DNA of 28,844 nt, taken from positions 1 through 28,844 of the forward strand of contig NGBS01001288.1 of assembly GCA_002245135.1 (NCBI GenBank). The letters are read 5' to 3'. This DNA is from Proteromonas lacertae. Lineage: Eukaryota > Sar > Bigyra > Opalinata > Proteromonadidae. How positions within the stretch are numbered: the stretch's first letter is position 1; each line of letters starts with the position of its first letter. The translations under genes were made by a program, and so were the position numbers. This document shows positions 19,730-28,844 of the stretch, in pieces. The notes below the pieces were generated by a model. That model worked only from the letters and a program-made list of their open reading frames with translations. It did no database searches and was not told where the DNA came from.

Positions 19730-20353
19730 TTAATAATAGATCTTTCTTCTGTCATCTTCTTTTTTATCAGATTTTAAAGTGGAATAGACTTGTGAAGCTA
19801 TAGTCAAACCATTGATTGCAGCTGTAGAAATATGACATTTACAACTATCTCCACACAACTTAGCCATCCAGTTGTTTGAATTATAATTAAATTCTTTAGC
19901 AACAGTACACCACCAACCATCATCATGGTTTTGAGAAGCTACATTGTTCTGTGAATTCACATATTTCTGTGAATTGACATTGTTCTTTATAACAACCTCA
20001 CTAACTCCATGATAGTAATAAATCTTGTTAAAATCATCCACTTCAATCAATGCACATGTATATAAATTACCTCGAGTATTTAATGTGGTAGAATGATAGA
20101 GGACTTCTTGCTCCCATTCATTCTTTGTTATAAGGAATATTTTGGGATTTAAAAAATCATTCTGTGTTGCACGTTGATAAGTTACAACGCATCCCAACTT
20201 TATTCTTGTATTCTCATACATATTCCTTGGTTTTGTTAATTTTATAACTCCTTTTGCTTCTACATATCCATTTTCGTATTTGGCTTCTACACCACTCATG
20301 TCAATGTCGCAAAAGCAAATTGAAAGCAATATGAAGAATATAACGAATTTCAT
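19730..20353 (-). CDS. Divergent secreted cassette paralog with Cys-rich tail
   Basis: 207 residues with a signal peptide (MKFVIFFILLSICFC) and a first domain clearly related to the 10,463 protein (DIDMSGVEAK, IKLGCVVTY, NLYTCALIEVD). The second half is different: a QKYVNSQNNVASQN linker, then GWWCTVAKEF, LCGDSCKCH with four close cysteines, and a charged end (SDKKEDDRRKIYY). So the family keeps its first domain and changes its end. No membrane-protein gene precedes it; the phosphatase gene lies upstream on the same strand. Function unknown; a secreted ligand or effector role is a guess from the signal peptide and modular build. Confidence 0.7.
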   Translation of the reverse strand: MKFVIFFILLSICFCDIDMSGVEAKYENGYVEAKGVIKLTKPRNMYENTRIKLGCVVTYQRATQNDFLNPKIFLITKNEWEQEVLYHSTTLNTRGNLYTCALIEVDDFNKIYYYHGVSEVVIKNNVNSQKYVNSQNNVASQNHDDGWWCTVAKEFNYNSNNWMAKLCGDSCKCHISTAAINGLTIASQVYSTLKSDKKEDDRRKIYY

Positions 20354-20539
20354 TATTTTGGATTACAATAAATATAGTCGTTATTTCATATTTCAAATTG
20401 TTGATTAACAACACCATGTTATTGTTATATAAATGCATCAGCAAATATTATAAGGCCGAAGCATAATACAAAACGAAGGAAGTATAACAAGACACTAATC
20501 AATATATCAATGTAATAATTGTAAAGTTATTTAACAATA
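20354..20539. other. Gap between the secreted paralog and the phosphatase gene
   Basis: About 190 bp, AT-rich, serving as the 3' flank of the phosphatase gene and the upstream region of the secreted paralog. It lacks the TTTATGTAA array seen in the cassettes. Confidence 0.5.
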
Positions 20540-23206
20540 CTAAGCTTCTAGATCAAGTACTTTAAAAGCATTACAAAACTCATTATAATCTACAAATCCA
20601 TCTTTATCTTTATCCATATAATTGATCATATCATTAATATTATCATTTGTAAATGGTAAATAATGATATTGAGAATATGATTGAATTGCATAAAAAAATA
20701 CATCATTCTTCAATTTATGTTCATTGTTATAATCAAAATATTTGAATAAGGATTGCAATTGTCTTCGTCTTTTATATAATTCTAATACTAAATTCTCTGG
20801 AATTCTATAACCATAAATTAAATCATTTAAAGAGATTTGAAACGCATATGTAAATTCTTCATAGTTTAATAAACCAGAAGAATCTACATCAATTGCATTG
20901 TAGATTTTTATTAAATCATCATCACTAAAATCTAAATTTAATTTCTTCATTGATTTTATAAACTCTTCTTCATTCAATTGATTATCATTATTCTCGTCAA
21001 ATTCATCAAAAATTTCTTTAAGCGGAGTTTTTTTAATGAATAATGCTTCACCAATCTATTATTAATAAAATGAGAAACAGATAACTATAAAATACTTTTG
21101 AGAATGATGATTGAATCCAAGGATCATCTCTATTAGAAGTTTTTAATGAAGAAAAGGTGATTTTTACTTTTTCAGTAAACTCTCGATAATTTATCTTATT
21201 ATCTCTCTCAGTATCTAAATATCTCATTAATTCATATATTTGACTTTTAGACAAACCAATATTTAGTGCTTTTATAGCAGATTCAAATTCATCATACTCA
21301 ATAACACCATCTCCATTTTTATCAAATACTTCAAATGCTTTTGTCAATGAAGAACATGTTAACAACAATTTCTTACATATTTTCATTAAAGTATCTTCAT
21401 ACCAACTCTTATCTAATCCTTTTACATCTAATAAATAACGATCTAAGAAATCACAATATTTGATTTTACCATTCTCTTCTATTGTTACTAACTCTTTAGC
21501 ATAAGATATAAAAGGAATATCAAATTTTGTTATTGTATATAAACTATAAGCCCATTCATACTTCGTTATATAACCTGATTTTGCTTTATCTGTTTGAGTA
21601 TACCATTCATATAAATCAGCTTTATATGTTATAATCAATTCTTTTATTCTCTCTATTACATCTTTCTTTAGATTTTCTAATTGGTTTTTCATTTTCCAAG
21701 AAATGTCAGATTTGTCTATTGTTTTACTATAATAATTTTGTGGATGGAATCTTAACGAATTATCTATATTCAAATAGGATCCTTTATTGCAACTACTATT
21801 ACAATAAAATGAAGCTGAAAATATAGTATAAACTAATCCTTGATGTAAAACTTCATATCCTTCATCAACACATTCATGAGATCGAATTATATAATTTATA
21901 CAATTCGATTGACAGAATAACAAAGTTAAACCATAACTCCATTCAAATCCAGCACCACGATTAGCTGGTCTGAAATATTCATTCATCTAATAAACAATAA
22001 ATGTTAATACATATATACAACATCTGGAAAATTCTTACTTGGTCTTGGATCACTCCATAATAAGCATTCAAATATATAATTTTCTTTATTTAATTTATCA
22101 CATGGAATGTCACGAAATCTCTATAAAAAATAATTACAATAAATAATATACATTTATTTCATTTATATCATTTAGATTAACATCCATTAAACCACCAATT
22201 CCACCATGAACTATAAATACTCTTTCATTTATCAATGTCACCAATGGTAACGTATGAAACACTTCGTTAAATAAGATATACATCACTTCTTTACATTCAG
22301 GGTATTTCATATACACTTCATCTCTAAATCCCCAAATACTATTCATACTCATACTTTCATGATTTCCTCGATTTATATATACACTGTTCTTATATAATAA
22401 CTTAAAACAACAGATTATAAAAAATATTTCTACTCCATTTTTACCTCGATCTACAAAATCTCCATTAAATATATAAATATTATTTGGACATGGCAAACCA
22501 TTCAATTCAAATATTGTAAATAAATCTTGTAATTGACCATGCAAATCACCAACGACTGTTATTTTGTGATTTTCTTTAGTTTCTATTCTTTCTATATTTG
22601 GTTTATATAAATAATATTTTCCAACTTCATGAATTACTTTCATTATATAATTACTATGAATTATTTCTATTTTTATACAATAATAATATTAATTATACTT
22701 CCTGCTTTTATATATTCAATCACTTTCATTATATTACTCATTTCTAATGGAAAATCTATTTTTATTCCTTCATAATTGTCTAAAATATCAATTGGTTTAT
22801 AATTTACAAAAAAATTATCAGATTTTGATTTTACTGTAAATAATGATGTTAATCCAGCTAATTTAAATGAGATTTTCTTTCTTTCATTCTCAAGTTCTAT
22901 TAATTCCTATTCAAAAACATATATTCACAAATATACACTCTCTGATTTTGTATCCAGTATATTCCATGTTCTTATATAGTTATTCACATTCGTCTTTCGT
23001 TTTCTTACTAAGGTATTTACAAATTTCTTTAAAGTAATGTAAACACTTACATCTTCTATTATATTTTCACTAATACTGTTTTCTGATGGTGATGATTTAG
23101 TTTCTTTAGTAATGGGTAAGTTTGGTATATCTGATAAATGTTTGACTATTGGCGGTGGAATATTGTCATCATCACTAATTGGTGATTCAGATTGTTCATT
23201 CTGCAT
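20540..23206 (-). CDS. PPEF-like Ser/Thr phosphatase with an enlarged EF-hand tail
   Basis: Six exons (22,937-23,206; 22,699-22,906; 22,152-22,666; 22,022-22,120; 21,096-21,986; 20,540-21,055), introns 30-40 nt, give an uninterrupted 832 residues. The first 90 are acidic then basic (VRKRKTNVNNYIRTW). The PPP catalytic core begins near 165: GDLHGQ (about 199), GDFVDRG (227), RGNHE (261), HGG (313), LLWSDPRP, RPANRGAGF, RSHECVDEGYEV and FSASFY, so all metal-binding residues are present. The C-terminal 340 residues hold about eight EF-hand-like units: clear loops DKNGDGVIEYDEF, DVDSSGLLNYEEF and DKDKDGFVDYNEF, near-consensus DTERDNKINYREF and DENNDNQLNEEEF, and degenerate ones. PPEF enzymes normally have two or three, so calcium control looks expanded. 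Probably cytosolic. Confidence 0.92.
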
Positions 23207-23404
23207 GACTTAAGAATAAGTTTTTTCAAAAAACGAATTTTTTAAATATTCAATCAAGCTTTGTTTGTTTCAAAATAGATTTGAATTTTCATTTAAAAAA
23301 CAGAATAAGCCATTCATTTCAATAATATATCTGTATATAATTCATTATTTAGTAATAAAACTATTTCATAATTTATTTATGACATTTTTAAATATAATTA
23401 CTAA
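23207..23404. promoter_or_regulatory. Promoter region of the phosphatase gene
   Basis: About 200 bp before the duplicated block. On the - strand just upstream of the start it reads AAAGCTTGATTGAATATTT and AAAAAATTCG, the same pair of elements as before other housekeeping genes in the window. Nothing else seen. Confidence 0.4.
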
Positions 23405-23554
23405 ATATCACACTCTCTTATAATATTTAACATATTCCATACAAATATATCAAGGTTTTATTATAATTTTCAAAAATAGAGTGGTTTCACAATTCAAATT
23501 TAGAAAAATGTCTTTTAATGTGTTTGGAGATGATGATGAAGAAGAAATTTAACC
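23405..23554 (+). repeat. Left copy of a 150-bp promoter/start duplication
   Basis: Matches 25,091-25,240 at all but three positions (about 98%). It contains the promoter and the first 13 codons of the 25,194 gene (MSFNVFGDDDEEE); after the duplicated part this copy meets a stop, so it is an orphan gene start. It marks the left edge of a 1.54-kb insertion. Confidence 0.9.
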
Positions 23555-23612
23555 CCCCAAAAATATAATAATACTTTAAAAAATATAATTAAATATAATA
23601 AAAATATAAGTA

Positions 23613-24580
23613 TTATAATTTGTTAAATGAATCAATTAATCTCACTGTGTCATTTTCATTCCATAATTGAACATATGGAATTACATTTGATGGTATATTT
23701 CTAAACAATATCATCTCTTTCCGTCATTGTGTCTTATACTCATACTTCTCTCTTTCATATTTATTATTAATTCATATTCACCATTACTATGTGCTTTAAT
23801 ACTCTTCATTTTCTTTTCATTATTTTTTCACCACATAATCCATACAAATATGAAAAGGAATCAAATATTTTAATTGAACATTTTTCATTATGATCATCTT
23901 TGTTTTTACTTTTTGGTGTTATTATTCCAAGTGTTAGTTTATATTTTCCATTATATTTAAATGTAAAATGATATATTCCTTCATTTATTTCTTTATTTAA
24001 ATAATAAGTATGAAATGATGACTTATAGTAATGCTTTATTGTTTTACCATCTGAGGATAAACCATAAGAGTTCTTTCAAATTGTATATTTGAATTGTCTT
24101 TATATATATCGCCAGTTATTTCATCTTTCGATATTAATCTATCTATTAAACCTTTTTTATTTGTTATTTCTTTTGTTTCTGTTTCATTGAAATTAATTGA
24201 ATGATCACTTATATTTGATTCATTTAATATTGACGAATTTCCTTCCATTCTATTCACAGAAATTCCTTCATATGAAATTATCTTTAAACAAATCATAACA
24301 AAAATTATTGTAACACGATATAGTAGGGGAAGGTGATTCAAATCATCTTTAACTTTTCTTTTACTAGTTTGAGGTAGATTTGATTCAGAAACAAGTATTT
24401 TCTTACCAACATTTTTTGATGGTTTAATCTCTTGAATATTATCTGAATTTTCACTTTCTGTATTATTTTCAGCTAAAGCTTTGGAATTTCTCTCTGATTC
24501 TTCATATATTTGGATTGTATAATATCTATCTATTCAGCAATAAGTATATTTCATTGTATAAATATTATACCTGCAATCAT
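23613..24580 (-). pseudogene. Decayed SPRY-head stalk membrane protein copy
   Basis: The family start is retained: ATGATTGCAG ending at 24,580 and a GTATAATATT...GAATAG intron. Recognisable pieces follow: a tail with SERNSK, a hydrophobic stretch (YRVTIIFVMICLKII), stalk repeats (NRMEGNSSILNESN, KGLIDRLISKDEI) and the end of the head (RNIPSNVIPYVQLWNENDTVRLIDS). The frame is broken several times and the sequence differs throughout from the 12,857-19,085 copies, so this is the oldest copy in the window. No secreted partner remains downstream. Confidence 0.75.
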
Positions 24581-25090
24581 TATATCAATAATCTCTAAAT
24601 AATCTTTATGTATTTATTAAAACATTTGGATGAAAACTATTGGTTTATTCATTATTTACATAAAACTATTTACACAGAAGTTTTTACATAAAGCATATGG
24701 AAATAAAATCATCATTTATAATCATCATTTATAATCATCATTATAATCATCATCATAGTATTCTTTCATATAGGAACTTACTAAATACAACATCGAAATA
24801 AACTACACTTAAATTTCCTTTTTATAACATATTTCATAACGATATAAAATCTCATATAACATCATATATCATTCAATTAGCAAATATACTACATCATTTT
24901 ACATTCAACTAAGGAGAGCACTAGTTAGCTTTAAGTTTGCTAAAACACTTAATAAACTTCGTTTTAATCATCGTCCACATTTAATTAACATCATACGATT
25001 ATTCTTTTCAATCTCTCTTCTTTAAATATTCACTTTTACATCATAAACCATTAAAAGTGTTCAAACTCATCAAATACACCATCTACATTC
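24581..25090. other. Gene-free upstream DNA of the decayed copy
   Basis: About 510 bp without an ORF of note. TTACATAAA occurs at about 24,656 and 24,683, weakened remains of the 15-bp array. A short tandem run of AATCATCATTTAT lies at about 24,717-24,760. The rest is AT-rich with nothing I recognise. Confidence 0.5.
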
Positions 25091-25240
25091 ATATCACACT
25101 CTCTTATAACATTTAACATATTCCATACAAATATATCAAGGTTTTATTATAATTTTCAAAAATAGAGTGGTTTCACAATTCAAATTTAGATAAATGTCTT
25201 TTAATGTGTTTGGAGATGATGATGAAGAAGAAATTCAACC
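25091..25240 (+). repeat. Right copy of the 150-bp promoter/start duplication
   Basis: The copy still joined to the full gene. It includes the AATTCAAATTTAGATAA leader and the ATG at 25,194, so the gene keeps an apparently complete proximal promoter despite the insertion upstream. Confidence 0.9.
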
Positions 25241-28200
25241 AAAAGGTGCAATATCACTATTGAAGAAAAACAAGAAGAAGAAATCTCAGAAAAGTTCAAC
25301 TTATGACACTTCTAACGAAGTAGTATATACTCATAAACATCAAAAATATATATGATAGTCTCAAGATGATTATGCATTTGATTTTCTGAATAAAGCCGAA
25401 AAGAGTGATGCTTCTGAAGAAGATTCTGTTTTTGGTTCTTCTTCAAGTAATAATGAGAATGAGAGACGTATGATGGAAGAGCGTCGTAAATTACGAGAAG
25501 AGAAACGTCAAGCAAAACTTCAAGAAATAGAAAATAAAAAAGCCAGTATAAAAATATAAAATATTGAATGATATATAAATGGATAGATAAAAAACCTAAA
25601 AAAGTAAAGAATGCAGTGATAGCTGCAGTTGATGATATATTACAAAAAGCAGCAGATACTCCAACAACAAAGTTTGATGTGAGTGATTCAATCGATAATA
25701 TATTAAATGATGATGAAGCATATAAACCAAAGAAAGAAATACCACCAACTCCAATTCCAACTATCTCTCCATCTCAAAATGAATATGATTCAACACCACA
25801 TCCAAATCAATATCAAGAAGGAGAAGAAGAAGAAGAACGAATATATGATAATGATAATAATCAACAAGAAGAAAATGAAAATACAAATAAATCAATCGAA
25901 CCATTTGAATCTTATGTTGATAATACTAATGTAGAAGTAGAAGAAGAAGAACAACAACAACAAATTGATGATAATAATTTCAATGATGAACCATCCTACG
26001 ATAATGATTTTGATAAGTTATATGAAGTAGAAAATAATAATGATATAAATAATGAAAATGATAGTATAGAAGAATCTAAAGAACCACCACCTGTAATTCC
26101 ATTCAATGAATATAATAAATATTCAAATAATAATAATAATAATAATGAAGTAGAAGAAGTAGAAGAAGAAGAAATTCCTAACAATAACAACAATAAACCA
26201 GAGGAATTATATAAATCTGAAATGAATGATAGTTTTGAAGAACAATTTGATAATAGTATGAGTGGTAATGATTTAGGTAGAATGATAGTCAGAAACATAT
26301 ATCAGGTGATGATATATTATATGATGAAAATAATATCAATAATAGAAACTTACAATCTAATAATAATAATAATAATGTTATATTATCTCAATCATTTGAT
26401 CATTCAAAATCAGAATCATCCAAATCATTATCACATCAATCATTAAAAGCAACACAACCAATTATTCAACAACAACAACAACAACAGTCGTTACACAATA
26501 GTGAAGAAGAAGAAGTTAAACCAACAATATCTATATCTCCACCAATACAAAACGAGATTCAACCACAGCCAATGCAAATTCCTCCATTACAAATACAACA
26601 ACAACAACAACAACAACAAACAACAACAACAACAACACAACCTCAATCTACTCCTATTCCATCTCCACCATCTACTCAATCAATGAATTATCAACAGATA
26701 CCACCACAAAATATATCAAAATCCACCATCACTACCACAATATCAAATGCCAATGTATATTCCAACAATTCAACAATCACAACCACAACAAACTCAACCA
26801 ACAATAATCTATTTACAACCACCACCTCCTCCACCACCACCACAACAACAACAGCAAGTATCCAATGATAATAGATCAAAACATCATCATCATAAACATC
26901 ATCATCATAAACACAAACAAAATGAAAAAAACAAAAGAATTAACACCAGAAAAAGTATCAATAAAGCAAGAAATCATTGAACCATTACCAACCATATTGA
27001 ATTCAAATAACGAATCATTAAATAAGATATATAATAAACTATCCAATCAATTACCTGATTCAGATGAGATTAGTGATATTGATATAAGAATATTATTATC
27101 AATTGATTACATATCCTATATAGTCCCATTATTACAATCGAATAATAATATGATTTCACTAATAACATTTATTATAATCAAAAGATTACATATTTCGTTT
27201 AATTGTAATATTTTTTTTATTTATTTTTAATAGTAATATCAAATGAAGTTTTAGTAAATTCATTTCAAAAGTTAATAGAAATGAGTAGAATTCTGCCAGA
27301 ATCATATCATTCAACGATTATTAAAGTATTAACATTATTCACCATTAATATATTTATTTATTTATTTATTTTTATTAATAGTTAGTTATATCAATCAAAT
27401 ACACATATTATTGGGAAATTCATTTGTTATTGATTTATTAATCGAATATTTATCAAATAATATAATTAATGATAATATATTCCACTATATAGAATCAAGT
27501 ATATATTATTTTTTAATCTGTTATAATGAAATAGAAAATGATGATATTGAACTAAGCACTGAGTTTTGTAAAAGAATAAATGATTGGTACAAAATCAATA
27601 ATAATAATAATAATATATACTAAAATCGAATATAATGAATATACTTGTAAAATATATCCAATGCAATAACAGATTGTTATTAATATATTCAACAGAAACA
27701 TTATCACTCATAACAACAACATGTATATATATATATATATATCATTCTATTTATATTTATATTGAATAGTAAAAGGAAAAGAATACTTTATATTGAACAA
27801 AGGTGCTAGTTTGTTATTATCAAATAGTAATAATATTAATGATTCAGAATTGGCTATAAATATAGTTACAATAATAAAGAACTGCTCTATTGAATGTATA
27901 TATATAGTCTTTTATATATTATATTATATATTTTAGTTGAATATCATCCAACGTTATTGAGTAATAATATAATAAATGATATATTTAAATGGATTGATAT
28001 ACCAAATGTAAAGATACAGATTGAATCACTTTCTATACTCAAATATCTATTATCTAACAGTATAATAAGTTTTATTATTGTGATATGTATAGAAAATAAT
28101 AAGATAAAATTGATGATTTCGATAATATAGTGAAAATAATGAATTTTTTAAAACAAAATACAAATACAGAAATACAGTGTCTTGCATGTACTATCTTGTA

Positions 28201-28844
28201 TAACTGTATTAACAATGGAGAAATGAGTGAAGATGTAATAGTTGAGAATAGTTATGTTTCTACATTAATACAGTGTTTGGAGAATGATAATATTGGAGTA
28301 AAAGTAAGTAATTCTAAATTACTAATTAATCTGTCTATTAAATGTATAATTATTATTTTATTTATCTATTTAGATTCTAATCTAATAAATGAAGTTGATA
28401 ATCTAATCTCAATACTACAGAAATGCATAGAGAATGAGAATGAAGAACTAACTACCAATATACTCAAAATAGTCTTCAATATAATATCCAATAGTATTTT
28501 TATATTCTTGTTTATTTTATTATAGTAAATACTGATTTTGTCTCAAAATATCTTACTCTCATTCCTCTATTATTCCAACAACTCAATAATTATTCATTCA
28601 ATACAAAAATACTTATATGTAATGTTGTAAGCAAATTATTAATAATTAAACTTGATGAAATAGAAATAAACATAGAACATGATTTGACACAATTATTATT
28701 ATATCTAAACACTGACAAAATCGATTTCCAAGTGTCTATTACTGAAGTGATAAAGAATTTACCATATAACAGTATAAGTTAGTTATTTTATTTTATCATA
28801 TTATTAGATGAGATAATTCAATTCTTAATCAATATAATGTGATA
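25194..28844 (+). CDS. Acidic Gln/Asn/Pro/His-rich protein with helical-repeat-like C-terminus, 3' end missing
   Basis: Exon 1 (25,194-25,319), a 39-nt intron, exon 2 (25,359-25,545), a 41-nt intron and a long exon from 25,587. The start MSFNVFGDDDEEE is acidic; then KKNKKKKSQK, a coiled coil (NERRMMEERRKLREEKRQAKLQEIENKK) and long low-complexity runs (QQQQQ, NNNNN, PPPPPPPP, HHHHKHHHHKHK). From about 26,935 (KELTPEKVSIKQEIIEPLPT) the character changes to leucine/isoleucine-rich helices (IRILLSIDYISYIVPLLQS, ESLSILKYLL, TEIQCLACTILYNCIN, VSTLIQCLENDNIGVKVSNSKLLINL), which look like ARM/HEAT repeats broken by several small introns. Frame shifts appear near 26,290, 26,710 and at an A-run (26,925-26,931), all in simple sequence, so sequencing error is likely. 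I do not recognise the protein; transcription or RNA-processing scaffolds often have this build. Confidence 0.55.
26462..26925 (+). repeat. CAA/CCA/CAT microsatellite tract
   Basis: Dense trinucleotide runs: CAA at 26,469-26,487 and 26,596-26,640, CCA/CCT around 26,818-26,850, CAT around 26,882-26,912. They encode Gln, Pro and His runs in the gene above and produce long spurious ORFs on both strands. Confidence 0.8.

Larger units (their letters stand above)
14381..19782 (-). repeat. 2.3-kb tandem duplication of the two-gene cassette
   Basis: The upstream block is present three times: A (14,381-15,182), B (16,674-17,490) and C (18,982-19,782). The gene block between them is present twice: 15,183-16,673 and 17,491-18,981, offset 2,308 bp, with identical encoded proteins. 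A to B is offset 2,293 bp because B has one extra 15-bp repeat. A and B look almost identical, while C has a few substitutions and a small deletion near 19,686-19,700, so C is the older neighbour and the A/B duplication is recent. Unequal crossing over between upstream blocks explains the layout. A collapsed or over-expanded assembly is the main alternative. Confidence 0.9.
23555..25090 (-). mobile_element. 1.54-kb insertion carrying a decayed cassette gene
   Basis: The segment between the two 150-bp direct repeats. It holds an old SPRY-head gene copy (23,613-24,580) and about 510 bp of its upstream DNA. No transposase, integrase or reverse transcriptase and no terminal inverted repeats are seen, so 'mobile' means displaced DNA, not a known element. 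Two fill-in ends after a widely staggered break, or template switching, would give this form. Confidence 0.5.

Noticed and set aside
829-23206. Possible reassignment of TGA, because all placed stops are TAA or TAG
   Set aside because: About ten genes is too small a sample in AT-rich DNA, no conserved Trp position was found encoded by TGA, and TGG is used for Trp.
23405-25240. Direct repeats around 1.5 kb considered as LTRs
   Set aside because: The repeats are host promoter and coding DNA, the interior has no capsid or polymerase genes, and there are no LTR end motifs.
26501-26980. Several overlapping ORFs in the Gln/Pro/His tract as separate genes
   Set aside because: They are alternative frames of trinucleotide repeats within one larger gene.
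1-28844. tRNA, rRNA or other structured RNA genes
   Set aside because: No cloverleaf-like boxes, conserved TTCGA loops with paired arms, or rRNA sequence were recognised on either strand.

Overview
The window is nuclear DNA of an AT-rich, intron-bearing microbial eukaryote. The evidence is spliceosomal introns (GTAT...TAG, mostly 25-50 nt, many only 25-35 nt), eukaryote-only genes (SEC22 SNARE, ARFRP1-type GTPase, RBM39 splicing factor, ATXR5/6-type histone methyltransferase, PPEF-type phosphatase) and Asn/Gln/His homopolymers. Genes are tightly packed, often head to head with under 350 bp between starts. I cannot name the lineage safely; an amoeboid or other AT-rich protist fits. Every stop I could place is TAA or TAG.

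Layout. 1-8,780 holds ordinary genes: the 5' part of a secreted beta-glucuronidase (-), a secreted Sel1-repeat protein (-), a PHD+SET methyltransferase (+), an ARFRP1-like GTPase (+), aspartate-semialdehyde dehydrogenase (-), an unrecognised gene (-) and RBM39 (+). From 8,882 to 20,353 lies an accessory block built from one two-gene cassette: an N-terminally anchored membrane protein with a repeat stalk and a C-terminal SPRY-like head, followed about 140 bp downstream by a small signal-peptide protein. One cassette is on the + strand; the rest are on the - strand. PDCL3 and SEC22 sit inside the block, between two 1.15-kb inverted, almost identical copies of the membrane-protein gene. A 2.3-kb tandem duplication then gives two near-identical cassettes, followed by a divergent secreted paralog. 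From 20,540 to 23,206 is a six-exon PPEF-like phosphatase with an enlarged EF-hand tail.

At 23,555-25,090 a decayed copy of the membrane-protein gene lies between two 150-bp direct copies of the promoter and first codons of the next gene. That gene (25,194 to the window end, +) encodes an acidic, Gln/Asn/Pro/His-rich protein running into a helical-repeat-like C-terminus.

The candidate new system is the cassette family: near-identical heads with one swapped patch, stalks of one to six repeats, secreted partners with a shared domain and unlike tails, a shared start-codon micro-exon, and a 15-bp upstream element of varying copy number. This resembles a recombining surface-protein family. Its function is unknown, and every functional reading here is inference.
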